58,394 bases of DNA, taken from the NCBI GenBank assembly GCA_034421015.1, contig DAOUKT010000030.1:1-58394 (forward strand), read 5' to 3'. Below, piece after piece: positions 41,537 through 49,839 of the stretch. Made by a program: the position numbers and the translations under genes. The first letter of the stretch is position 1. Every line of letters starts with the position of its first letter. A model generated the notes under the pieces. The model saw nothing but the letters and a program-made list of their open reading frames with translations. It had not been told where the DNA came from and did not search any database. Origin of the DNA: DAOUJW01 sp034421015. Its GTDB lineage: Bacteria; Chloroflexota; Dehalococcoidia; Lucifugimonadales; UBA2985.

Positions 41537-43225
41537 ATGCCAAGAATGAGTGGGGGCGAAGCCCTGGTGAAGTCGCTTGTGCGAGAAGGCGTCGAAGTCG
41601 TCTTCGGGGTGCCGGGCATCCATCTGTACGGGATCGTCGCAGCGCTTAGGGATGAGCCGGGCATCCGCTTGATAACCACGCGGCACGAGCAGGCCACCAC
41701 CTACATGGCCGACGGCTACGCCCGCGCATCGGGTAAGCCCGGTGTGGCCCTGGTGGTCCCGGGGCCCGGCGTATACAATGCCGCCGCCGGCCTGACCACC
41801 GCGTACTCCCGCTCCTCGCCTGTGCTCCTCATCGCGAGTCAAATCCCGCGCGGCGCGATTGGCAAGAACCTGGGCGCAGTTCACGAAATCGCCGACCAGT
41901 CCGGCGCGGTGCGCTCCGTGACCAAGTGGCAGGGCCAAGCGCACCGGCCTCGGGAAATCCCGGGCGCAGTATTCGAGGCGTTCAGGCAGATGCGGACCGG
42001 CCGCCCGCGTCCCGCCATGATTCAGATTCCACCCGATGTCGGGGTGGAGTCGGAGGAGGTGGAGGTGCGAAATCCGGCTCGCGTCCCACGGATTGTCCCA
42101 AGCCCCGAGGACCTTCAAGAAGCCGCCGGCGTCATCGCCCGGGCGCGTCTGCCCCTGATATACGCCGGTGGAGGTGTGGCGCGGTCGGACGCGGAAGAGG
42201 CCCTGGTCAGGCTGGCAGAGGCGACAAATATACCCGTCGTTACGTCCAGCGGCGGCAAGGGAGTCATACCGGACAATCACCCCCTGTCCTACGGCGCCTG
42301 TTTCAGCCCCCGCGGGGAGAGGCAGGAGATGAACCAGCTTTTTGACGTGATGCAGTCAGCAGATGTGATGATAGGCATCGGCGCGCGCTTCTCCCTGGGC
42401 AATCCTGCCGGCGAGTCCTCCACGCTGGTGAACATCAACATAGACGACGCTGACCTGACGCGAATCCAGGCCAACACGCTCCCCCTGCACGGCGACGCCA
42501 GGACAACCATCGAAGCCCTGCTCCCACATCTGATGGAGGCGGGAGCGGGAGGCCGCCCATCGCCCGCCGAGGCGGTGACGGCCGCTCGCAACCTCATCGC
42601 CTACTACGACATCCGGCTCAAAGAGCCTCAGTACCTCATCCTGGAGGCGATCCGGAGGGGCATACCGGAGGAGGCTTTCACCGTCTGGGACGTTACGCAG
42701 CTCGGTTTTTACGCCCGCACGCACTACCAGGTGAATCGTCCCAAAACGTACATAGATTCCGGCTACTCTTTCAACCTGGGCTATGCCTTCCCGACTGCGC
42801 TGGGCGCGAAGGTGGCCCAACCCGACCGGCCGGTGATTTGCATGGCCGGAGACGGCGGGTTCATGTTCAACTCCTCGGAGCTTTCAACGGCGGTCAGGTA
42901 CGGCATCAACGTGGTCACCGTTGTCTTGAGAGATGACTCCTACGGCAACGTTGCCCGTGACATGAACGAGGTGTTTGGCGGGACCTATGAGACCGATCTG
43001 GTCAACCCGGACTTCGTCAAGTTCGCAGAGTCTTTTGGCGCAGTCGGAATGAGGGCGGACAACCCGATGGAGCTGGAAACCCTGATTCCTCTGGCTCTGG
43101 AGCGCAATGGCCCCGTCGTCATCGACGTGCCCCTGGGAGAGATGCCGATGCCCCGCGCGCCACAGATTGCCCCTGTCTACAATCTACCCTGGACGCAGCC
43201 CCAAGAGGGCCTCATATCCTCCTGA
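41537..43225 (+). CDS. thiamine diphosphate-dependent enzyme, acetolactate synthase-like
   Basis: 562 residues with the three ThDP-enzyme domains. The catalytic glutamate is in TTRHEQATTYMADGYARASG (residue about 53). The cofactor motif GDGGFMFNSSELSTAVRYGI is near residue 438, with the expected N in RDDSYGN. The substrate-binding region differs from IlvB, and no small subunit gene is next to it. The adjacent amidohydrolase on the other strand offers no clear pathway. Could act on 2-oxo acids such as benzoylformate, oxalyl-CoA or sulfopyruvate; the substrate is open. Confidence 0.88.
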   Translation: MPRMSGGEALVKSLVREGVEVVFGVPGIHLYGIVAALRDEPGIRLITTRHEQATTYMADGYARASGKPGVALVVPGPGVYNAAAGLTTAYSRSSPVLLIASQIPRGAIGKNLGAVHEIADQSGAVRSVTKWQGQAHRPREIPGAVFEAFRQMRTGRPRPAMIQIPPDVGVESEEVEVRNPARVPRIVPSPEDLQEAAGVIARARLPLIYAGGGVARSDAEEALVRLAEATNIPVVTSSGGKGVIPDNHPLSYGACFSPRGERQEMNQLFDVMQSADVMIGIGARFSLGNPAGESSTLVNINIDDADLTRIQANTLPLHGDARTTIEALLPHLMEAGAGGRPSPAEAVTAARNLIAYYDIRLKEPQYLILEAIRRGIPEEAFTVWDVTQLGFYARTHYQVNRPKTYIDSGYSFNLGYAFPTALGAKVAQPDRPVICMAGDGGFMFNSSELSTAVRYGINVVTVVLRDDSYGNVARDMNEVFGGTYETDLVNPDFVKFAESFGAVGMRADNPMELETLIPLALERNGPVVIDVPLGEMPMPRAPQIAPVYNLPWTQPQEGLISS

Positions 43226-43251
43226 GACGCGGCCTTCAAGCGCAACCCGCT

Positions 43252-44112
43252 TCAGGATGAACCGTCCCATGCGGGCAACCCCAGGAGACGTGCGGCGTTG
43301 TCGTACAGGATGCCCTCCTTGGCCTCGTCGGAGATGGGCGCGTCGGTGACCTGCCGTATGAGCCGCTTCTGGTCGATGAGCGGGTAGTCGGTGCCCAAGA
43401 GCGCCCTGTCGCCGCCCACCAGGTCCACGACGGTCGGGAACACCTCCGGCCGGTAGAGGAACGGAGACGCGGCCGTATCGAAGTAGACGTTGCGAAGGGA
43501 GTCGCGCACCTCCGGCATGAGGGCGTAGAATGGGAGGCCGCCGCCCCAGTGGGCGCAGATGATGGTCGCCTCCGGGAAGTTGTCGATGAAGCGACTGAGT
43601 ACGTCCGGCGTGGTGCGGCCCTTCCCCGCGTAGTGGTGGCCCACGGGCTCCGAGGCGTGGGTGAGCACGGGTATGCCAAGGCTGGTGGCAGCCTCCATCA
43701 GCGGGGACATTACGGCCTTGTCGCCCAGGTCAAAGCCCTGGGTGTCCGGGTGCAGCTCCCCGATGCCTACAAGACCGGCCCTGGCGCACCGCTCCGCCTC
43801 GGCTGCGGCCGCGTCGCCCCAGGCGGGGTTGACGGAGCAGAAGCCCTTCAGCTTCATCGGGAAGCGGCCCACCGACTCTATCAGGTAGTCGTTGACCTCC
43901 CGCGCCAGGCCAATGTCGTTCCAGCCAATGCCCTGGGCTACGGACAGGTCGATGCCCGCGCCGGCCATCGTGGCCACAAGCTCCTCCGCGCTTGCCATGC
44001 GCGCGGCGGGGTTTGCGTACAGCGTCTCCAGGGTCAGATCCATAGACAGCAGCTCATCGCGGCGGTCTCGCAGCTCTGCAGGAAATACGTGGGTGTGGAA
44101 GTCTATGACCAT
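43252..44112 (-). CDS. amidohydrolase 2-family metal enzyme
   Basis: 286 residues, TIM barrel. HTH in DFHTHVFP (residues 4-11) binds the first metal, further ligands are in THASEPVGHHY, ICAHWGGGLPF and the terminal Asp in LLGTDYPLID. This group includes ACMSD-type decarboxylases and lactone hydrolases. Start ATG at 44112. Convergent with the TPP gene; the DUF3052 gene is 9 nt upstream, so it may end the long minus-strand operon. Confidence 0.85.
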   Translation of the reverse strand: MVIDFHTHVFPAELRDRRDELLSMDLTLETLYANPAARMASAEELVATMAGAGIDLSVAQGIGWNDIGLAREVNDYLIESVGRFPMKLKGFCSVNPAWGDAAAAEAERCARAGLVGIGELHPDTQGFDLGDKAVMSPLMEAATSLGIPVLTHASEPVGHHYAGKGRTTPDVLSRFIDNFPEATIICAHWGGGLPFYALMPEVRDSLRNVYFDTAASPFLYRPEVFPTVVDLVGGDRALLGTDYPLIDQKRLIRQVTDAPISDEAKEGILYDNAARLLGLPAWDGSS

Positions 44113-44121
44113 GAGCCCGGG

Positions 44122-44907
44122 CTAGCCTGAACGCCGCCGGGTGAACAGCAGCCCCGACCACGTCCCGTCGATGGAGCACACCTTGTAGTCCACCAGCCCG
44201 GCGGCAAGGCCGACCTCCCGCACGACGTTCTGGTTGAGGTCCGTAACCACCTTGGACGCCTTCTTGGGCGAGGCTATCCACATGCTGCCGCCTTCCGCCA
44301 GCGAGCGCAGCGTCTCCTCCAATCGGCCCGCCAAGTCCGCGCGTGACCGGGTGAACCAGACGGCGAGCTGCGCCGGGCCGCCGGGTTCCGTGCGCAGCGA
44401 CGCGCCTTCGGGCAGGGGGCCAAGGGTCTCGCCGAAGTCCTCCGGTGGGTCAATCAGCAATACGCTCGACCCCTCCTTGATGCCCAGCTTTTTGGGAAGC
44501 GGGGCGCCGGAGTAGGCTTCGAAGCTTGACCGGGGAACGACCGGGGCATCTGGGGCATTGGCTATGGCGTCCCTCAGCGCAGGGCCAATGTCGCTCCAGG
44601 AGGCGTAGGCGGCGTCGGGCAGGAGCTCCCTGATGCGCTCCACCTTCTGAGGATCGCCGCCTGCGAAGAGGAGCGGCACGCGTCGGGTGGACTTGCGCTC
44701 TCGAAGGTACAGGCCGATGTCCCGGCCGTGGGAGGGCAGGCGGCCCAGGTCTATCACCACCGCGTCCGCCAGGTCCTCCACCAGCTCCTTCATCGCGGCG
44801 GGGCCGTCCATTGCCGTGAAGACAACGTCGTAGCCGGCGGCGCGGAGCTGCTCCACGCGATCGGGGGCCTCTGAGGCCTTCCAGTGAATCAGGCGAACCT
44901 TGGGCAT
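44122..44907 (-). CDS. receiver-like domain fused to DUF3052
   Basis: 261 residues. The first 110 look like a response-regulator receiver fold (VRLIHWKASEAPDRVEQLRA, VVIDLGRLPSHGRDIGLYLR, VPLLFAGGD) in which an Asp-containing strand is kept but the usual acidic pair and Lys are not, so it is probably a pseudo-receiver. Residues about 127-260 are DUF3052: YSGAPLPKKLGIKEGSSVLL, then VWFTRSRADLA and GGSMWIASPKKASK. DUF3052 alone is a 140-residue protein of unknown function in actinobacteria. Next to tmk in one operon (2-nt gap). Confidence 0.75.
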   Translation of the reverse strand: MPKVRLIHWKASEAPDRVEQLRAAGYDVVFTAMDGPAAMKELVEDLADAVVIDLGRLPSHGRDIGLYLRERKSTRRVPLLFAGGDPQKVERIRELLPDAAYASWSDIGPALRDAIANAPDAPVVPRSSFEAYSGAPLPKKLGIKEGSSVLLIDPPEDFGETLGPLPEGASLRTEPGGPAQLAVWFTRSRADLAGRLEETLRSLAEGGSMWIASPKKASKVVTDLNQNVVREVGLAAGLVDYKVCSIDGTWSGLLFTRRRSG

Positions 44908-44909
44908 GG

Positions 44910-45674
44910 CTAGCGTTTCCTCCGGGCCAGCATCGGCTCAACTTTCTGCCAGATCAGATCAGAAATACCCTCTTGAGGAAGCCTCGCGTCTATGGTGAGC
45001 CAACGCTCCGGCTCCCTTTTGGCAAGCTCCAGGTATCCCTGGCGCACCCGCCGGTGAAAGTCCATGACCTCCTTGTCCTCGTACCCCCCCTGGAACAGGG
45101 TCCCCTGCCTCGACCACTGGCCCAGGTCAATGGCGTCCTTCTGCTCAAACTCTCCCGAGAAAAGATAGCCCTGCTTCAGTCCTTCGGAGAATTCCTCCAC
45201 GGCTTTGCGCTCCATCTGGTCCTTGTAAGACCAGTTGCCCCTCTTCAGTTTCTCCTCCGGCGGAAAGTCCAGGAGGATGGTCAGGTCGGGTTTCAGACCT
45301 CCCGTGCCCACTCTGTTGGCCGCCTCCACTTGCTCAGGCGGAAGACCTCTTCCGTAGCCCTGATAAGCCACCGTGGAATCGGAGAAGCGATCGGATACGA
45401 CAACCGCGCCCCTCTCAAGGGCGGGTCGAATCTGCTCAGACACCAGCTGCGCGCGGGAGGCGTTGAACAGGAGCAGCTCGGCCTCCGAACTCCTGGGCGC
45501 GGTGGAGAACCTCAACAGCTGCCTCAGCAGGACACCCAGCTGGGTCCCGCCGGGCTCTCGGACAGTCGTAACGGGAATCCGCTCCCGCTTGAGACGGCTT
45601 GCCAGGACCTCGACCTGCGTGCTCTTGCCGCTGCCGTCGCCGCCCTCCAGGGTGATGAACAGACCTCCAGGCAT
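44910..45674 (-). CDS. tmk: thymidylate kinase with an unusual lid insertion
   Basis: 254 residues; the family norm is about 205-215. The P-loop EGGDGSGKST (10-19), DRFSDSTVAYQG and the terminal helix are normal, so the enzyme should make dTDP from dTMP. Between LDFPPEEKLKRG and FHRRVRQGYLEL, where the short LID loop with its catalytic arginines usually lies, there are about 55 extra residues (146-203) that look like weak repeats of a GY/LF-x-G segment (EGLKQGYLFSGEFEQ, SRQGTLFQGGYED). The loop closes over ATP, so the insertion could alter regulation or partner binding. R3H ATPase gene lies 10 nt upstream. Confidence 0.92.
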   Translation of the reverse strand: MPGGLFITLEGGDGSGKSTQVEVLASRLKRERIPVTTVREPGGTQLGVLLRQLLRFSTAPRSSEAELLLFNASRAQLVSEQIRPALERGAVVVSDRFSDSTVAYQGYGRGLPPEQVEAANRVGTGGLKPDLTILLDFPPEEKLKRGNWSYKDQMERKAVEEFSEGLKQGYLFSGEFEQKDAIDLGQWSRQGTLFQGGYEDKEVMDFHRRVRQGYLELAKREPERWLTIDARLPQEGISDLIWQKVEPMLARRKR

Positions 45675-45684
45675 GGCTTCCGGC

Positions 45685-47217
45685 TTACCTTCGGGAGATG
45701 GTCACACGGCGATGGGGCTCCCTGCCCACGCTCGTGGATGCGAGGCTGCTCTCCTGGGCAATCTGGTGCTGCAGCCGCCGGATGTAGGCTATCTGCGGAG
45801 TCAGGGTGACGACCGACTGACCACCACGCACCTGCTCGGCGGCGTCCTGGGCCTCCCTGACGGCCATGGCAACGGGGTCCTCCCACCCCCTGTCCCGGGA
45901 GAGGTCCATGAGGAAGTCCCGTATCTGGGTCGCTGTGTTCTTCCTGAGCACAAAGATGGACTTGCCAGAGTCCTCCGCGTTCTTGAGCAGCTTGGGCATC
46001 TTGCGGAAGAACTGCTTGGTGGTGAGGAGCACCTCCGCCCGGTCCAGGTTGTCCACAACGTCTATGGGCATCCTTGATGTATTTACAATCTGCGAGACCC
46101 GCCCCTTGCTGACTCCAAATGGCAGTATTCTAGTTCGACGTACCCTGGACTGCTGCGCGTCCTGCTCCCCCAAGAAGTCCGTATCTTCCTCCTCCGGGAA
46201 GGCGACCGGGGGCACGCTCTCGGCGGATACCTGGATCTCGCCCTGCTCGTCCGCGGCGCGCACCTCCGGCGACAGGGGGTTGCCCCTGAGCATTGCGTCC
46301 ACCACCCTTGCCACGTTGTCGTGGACGGCGACTCTGTCCCATCCCTGTATCTCCACGACCACGTCGAAGGTGGGCGGCGACTTGCGCTCAAGCACGCTCT
46401 TCTGCGTGCGGCGGCGGCGCGCCTCTTCGTCTCCCAGTGTGACCGACTGGATTCCGCCAACAAGGTCGGACAGGGTGGGGTTGGACACCAGGTTGCTCAG
46501 GGTGTTGCCGTGGGCGGTGGCGATGAGCTGTACGCCCCTTTCGGCAATGGTGCGGGCGGCCGCGGCCTCAAGCTCCGTGCCCATCTCGTCAATGATGATG
46601 ACCTCCGGCATGTGGTTCTCGACGGCCTCGATCATCACGGCGTGCTGGAGGGAGGGAGTGAAAACCTGCATGCGCCGGGCGCGGCCAATGGCGGGGTGGG
46701 GAATATCCCCGTCTCCGGCTATCTCGTTGGACGTATCGACTATGATGACGCGCTTCCGGGCGTCGTCCGCGAGCACCCGGGCGACCTCCCTCAACATTGT
46801 AGTCTTGCCCATGCCGGGCCGCCCCAAGAGCAGGATGCTCTTGCCGCTTCTGACCAGGTCGTCTATGACGCGTATCGTCCCGAACACGGCCCGGCCAATC
46901 CTGCAGGTCAGGCCCACTATCTTCCCGCCCCGGTTGCGGATTGCGGATATTCTGTGAAGAGTGCGCTCTATACCGGCCCGGTTGTCGTCGCCGAAGGCTC
47001 CAATCCTGTCCACAACGTGCTGGAGGTCCGCCTCCGTGACCTCCAGGGGGACCACCTCCGCCTCACGGCCGGGATACCTGGCCTCCGGGGGGCGCCCAAG
47101 GTCCAGGACTACCTCCAGCAGCTCGCTCATGTCCCCTCGATCCCTGAGGGGAGCCTGTATGTGCGGAGGCAGGGCCTCCACCAGGGACTCTAGATCGTCA
47201 ACTATGTATTTCTGCAT
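45685..47217 (-). CDS. R3H domain AAA ATPase (Ycf45/SpoIIIAA-like)
   Basis: 510 residues. Walker A LLLGRPGMGKTTM near 139, VIIVDTSNEIAGDGDIPHPA, Walker B EVIIIDEMGTELEA and IATAHGNTLSNL form the SpoIIIAA/Ycf45 ATPase core. The C-terminus QIAYIRRLQHQIAQESSLAS, then GREPHRRVTI, is an R3H single-stranded nucleic-acid-binding domain. This architecture is found in Chloroflexota, Deinococcus, cyanobacteria and plastids. Function is unknown; it usually precedes tmk as here. AAAGGAGT lies before ATG. Confidence 0.93.
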   Translation of the reverse strand: MQKYIVDDLESLVEALPPHIQAPLRDRGDMSELLEVVLDLGRPPEARYPGREAEVVPLEVTEADLQHVVDRIGAFGDDNRAGIERTLHRISAIRNRGGKIVGLTCRIGRAVFGTIRVIDDLVRSGKSILLLGRPGMGKTTMLREVARVLADDARKRVIIVDTSNEIAGDGDIPHPAIGRARRMQVFTPSLQHAVMIEAVENHMPEVIIIDEMGTELEAAAARTIAERGVQLIATAHGNTLSNLVSNPTLSDLVGGIQSVTLGDEEARRRRTQKSVLERKSPPTFDVVVEIQGWDRVAVHDNVARVVDAMLRGNPLSPEVRAADEQGEIQVSAESVPPVAFPEEEDTDFLGEQDAQQSRVRRTRILPFGVSKGRVSQIVNTSRMPIDVVDNLDRAEVLLTTKQFFRKMPKLLKNAEDSGKSIFVLRKNTATQIRDFLMDLSRDRGWEDPVAMAVREAQDAAEQVRGGQSVVTLTPQIAYIRRLQHQIAQESSLASTSVGREPHRRVTISRR

Positions 47218-47237
47218 ACTCCTTTCTCAGCCTCTTG

Positions 47238-47264
47238 GAGATGTGGGAGATGTGGGAGATGTGG
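47238..47264. repeat. three tandem 9-bp repeats between two genes
   Basis: On the plus strand GGAGATGTG-type unit repeats three times (27 bp) directly against the stop codon of the GNAT-like gene and 20 nt upstream of the ribosome binding site of the R3H ATPase. Slippage here would change the spacing between the two genes. Confidence 0.85.
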
Positions 47265-48191
47265 TTATGCGCTCGCGGGAGCCAGCGCAGAATCCTTCAA
47301 GCGCACCGCTGTGGACTTGACCATGAGATGATAACCGCCGGTGGGAATGAACCCCTTCTTCTCCAGCACCCGCGCCAGAATGGTCTGATGGTCCGGGACG
47401 AGGGCCGTAAAGGGAGTCCCCGGCCTCCCCTGGTGCAGCGCCCATGTCACCAGGTCCTCCCAGGTCCCTGGCTCCTGCCCCTGATGAGCCATTACCTCCA
47501 TTCTGTTTGCCGTGTGCCCGCCGTAGGCGACCCTGACCCAGCCGCGTATGCCGGAGTCGGCCTCGTATACACCGCGCTGCTCGCTCCTGCCCGCAGGCTC
47601 CATCGCGTCGCCCCACTCGTCGAAGGTGATGGCGTAGGCGGTCTTGGCGCTGGACGGAGCGCACTCGCAGTAGAGCCTGAAGACTGCGTACTCGTCGACC
47701 TGCAACGGCGGTCGAATGAACCTGCTGGTGAACGCGCTGGACGGAGGCGGCAAATCCCGCCTGTACAGGGTCTCCCGGACGCAGGACACAAAGCCGGCCG
47801 CGGCCGCGATGCCCAGGGCCGGGCTTGACCCGGCCAGTCTGAGGAACACCCTCATGCCCCCCTGTTCGCCCGCCACGGAGCACATCTTCTCCAGCAGAGC
47901 TATCCCCTCCTTTTCCTCGTCGGGAGAGAAGAAGAGCCGGTCCACCTCCCAGGCGCGGGGGCCGGAGCGGGGCCGTACCGAAGCCAGTCCCTGGAGGGAG
48001 ATGCCGGCGGTGGAGACGCCGCACTGGCGAGAGCCTCCGTCCAGCAGCGCCCGCCTGGCCGCGGAGGCGGGGCTGGACGAGCCGTCGGACGGCGCTCCCA
48101 GCTTGTCCCAGGTCAGCGCGCAGTCGGCCCCCATCCGGCCGGAGCCCACGTATGCCCTGAGGAGGTCGGTTGAGTGGAGAGTGCGGATCAT
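47265..48191 (-). CDS. GNAT-like acetyltransferase, tandem domains
   Basis: 308 residues. ARRALLDGGSRQCGVSTAGI, WEVDRLFFSPDEEKEGIALL and FLRLAGSSPALGIAAAAGFV look like the strand-helix-strand of a GNAT fold; the second half repeats the scheme (GWVRVAYGGHTANRMEVMAH, LARVLEKKGFIPTGGYHLMV). The acetyl-CoA pyrophosphate loop (R/QxxGxG/A) is poorly kept. Such tandem proteins are common in Chloroflexota. It lies 4 nt after pdxT. The substrate is unknown. Confidence 0.65.
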   Translation of the reverse strand: MIRTLHSTDLLRAYVGSGRMGADCALTWDKLGAPSDGSSSPASAARRALLDGGSRQCGVSTAGISLQGLASVRPRSGPRAWEVDRLFFSPDEEKEGIALLEKMCSVAGEQGGMRVFLRLAGSSPALGIAAAAGFVSCVRETLYRRDLPPPSSAFTSRFIRPPLQVDEYAVFRLYCECAPSSAKTAYAITFDEWGDAMEPAGRSEQRGVYEADSGIRGWVRVAYGGHTANRMEVMAHQGQEPGTWEDLVTWALHQGRPGTPFTALVPDHQTILARVLEKKGFIPTGGYHLMVKSTAVRLKDSALAPASA

Positions 48192-48195
48192 GGCC

Positions 48196-48777
48196 TCAGT
48201 CGCTCCCGTCCATACCCAGGAAGTAGGAGTGGAACCTTGTATCGTCGGTGAGCTCAGGGTGGAAGGACGTCACCAGGACGTTGCCCTGCCGGGCAGCCAC
48301 GACCTGGCCGTCGTCCAGACAGGCGAGGGGCTCCACCTCAGGCCCGATCTCTTCGATGGCGGGAGCGCGAATGAACACCGCATGGAAGGACTTCTCACCC
48401 AGCGCCGGCACGGGAATCTCCGTCTCAAAGCTGTCGATCTGCCTGCCGTAGGCGTTGCGCTGGACCCGGATGTCCATAAGGCCCATTGGCTCCGGCCTGT
48501 CCTCAACGAGGCTCCCGGCGAGCATTATCATTCCGGCGCAGGTGCCCCAGGTTGGCATCCCGGACTTGACCCGGCCCTTGATGGCTTTGGTCAGGCCAAA
48601 GACATCCATGAGCCGCGCGATGGTGGTGCTCTCTCCGCCGGGGATGATGAGGGCGTCGATGTCAGCCAGGTCCTCGGGCAACCGGACCTCCACAGGCTGC
48701 GCGCCTGCGGTTTCAAGGGACTTCATGTGCTCGGCGAAGTCCCCCTGGAGGGCCAGGACCCCAACCCTTCCGGCCAC
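48196..48777 (-). CDS. pdxT: pyridoxal 5'-phosphate synthase glutaminase subunit
   Basis: 193 residues, class I glutamine amidotransferase. IIPGGESTTI, the nucleophile TWGTCAGMI (Cys about 80) and the His/Glu pair in TSFHPELTDD are all present. It passes ammonia to PdxS in ribose-5-phosphate-dependent PLP synthesis. Begins 1 nt after pdxS. Confidence 0.96.
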   Translation of the reverse strand: MAGRVGVLALQGDFAEHMKSLETAGAQPVEVRLPEDLADIDALIIPGGESTTIARLMDVFGLTKAIKGRVKSGMPTWGTCAGMIMLAGSLVEDRPEPMGLMDIRVQRNAYGRQIDSFETEIPVPALGEKSFHAVFIRAPAIEEIGPEVEPLACLDDGQVVAARQGNVLVTSFHPELTDDTRFHSYFLGMDGSD

Positions 48778-48778
48778 C

Positions 48779-49660
48779 CTACCAGCCTCTTACGGCCAGG
48801 ATCTCCTCCGGTTTCATAGTCCTCACGTCCATACCGGGCATGGGCTCCCCAAGGTCCTCGGACGCCTTGGCTATGACGTCAGGGTCGTTGTAGTGGGTGG
48901 TTGCAGCCACAATGGCCTTGGCCCTGACCTCCGGGTTGTCGGACTTGTAGATGCCGGACCCGACGAACACGCCCTCGGCTCCAAGCTGCATCATCAGGGC
49001 GGCGTCTGCAGGCGTGGCCACACCACCGGCGGCGAAGTTGACGACGGGCAGACGGCCCGTGTCGTGCACTTCCTGCACCAGGTCGAAGGGAGCGCCAAGG
49101 GCCTTGGCCTCGGCCATTAGCTCCTCCCGGGACATGCCCGTGATCTTCCTGATCTCGCCCATGACCGTCCTCATGTGGCGCACCGCCTCCACAATATTGC
49201 CAGTACCGGCCTCCCCCTTGGTGCGAATCATTGCAGCCCCTTCCCCGATGCGCCGCAGCGCCTCGCCAAGGTCGCGGCAGCCGCAGACGAAGGGGACTTT
49301 GAAGTCGTGCTTCCAGATGTGGTGGCTCTCGTCGGCCGGGGTCAGCACCTCCGACTCGTCGATGTAGTCCGCGCCCAGGGCCTCCAGCACCTGCGCCTCA
49401 ACGAAGTGGCCTATGCGGCATTTTGCCATCACGGGGATGGTGACCGCCTTCATGATGGACGTAATGCGGGACGGGTCGGCCATGCGCGCGACTCCTCCGG
49501 CAGCCCTGATGTCCGCCGGCACTCGCTCAAGCGCCATGACCGCGCACGCTCCAGCGTCCTCTGCGATCTTTGCCTGCTCCGCGGTGACCACGTCCATGAT
49601 CACGCCACCTTTGAGCATCTGCGCCAGCCCGGCCTTAACGCGCCACGTTCCCTGATCCAT
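48779..49660 (-). CDS. pdxS: pyridoxal 5'-phosphate synthase lyase subunit
   Basis: 293 residues, highly conserved TIM barrel: GLAQMLKGGVIMDVVTAEQA, ACAVMALERVPADIRAAGGV, and FVCGCRDLGEALRRIGEGAA. Builds PLP from ribose 5-phosphate, glyceraldehyde 3-phosphate and ammonia. ATG at 49660 with AAGGAG 6 nt upstream; the longer open frame to 49834 lies before the promoter. First gene of a minus-strand run that also holds pdxT, the GNAT-like gene, the R3H ATPase and tmk. Confidence 0.97.
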   Translation of the reverse strand: MDQGTWRVKAGLAQMLKGGVIMDVVTAEQAKIAEDAGACAVMALERVPADIRAAGGVARMADPSRITSIMKAVTIPVMAKCRIGHFVEAQVLEALGADYIDESEVLTPADESHHIWKHDFKVPFVCGCRDLGEALRRIGEGAAMIRTKGEAGTGNIVEAVRHMRTVMGEIRKITGMSREELMAEAKALGAPFDLVQEVHDTGRLPVVNFAAGGVATPADAALMMQLGAEGVFVGSGIYKSDNPEVRAKAIVAATTHYNDPDVIAKASEDLGEPMPGMDVRTMKPEEILAVRGW

Positions 49661-49705
49661 AAACCACTCCTTGTTGATTGCGGGGAGAATGCCCCTGATG
49701 AGGCC

Positions 49706-49735
49706 ATTATACAACAGGGCCTGACTTCTTACCAA
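49706..49735 (-). promoter_or_regulatory. pdxST promoter
   Basis: On the minus strand TTGGTA (49735-49730), 18 nt, consensus TATAAT (49711-49706). Start near 49699, about 39 nt before the pdxS ATG. Confidence 0.8.
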
Positions 49736-49839
49736 TGCGGGGGAGGCGCGGGTGAAGGCCGTCGCGGCTGGGACAACCGAAATGAGTGCCTGAGTGGCGG
49801 TTTCTGAGCATGTAGGCAATCCATCCAGAGCCATCCCAA

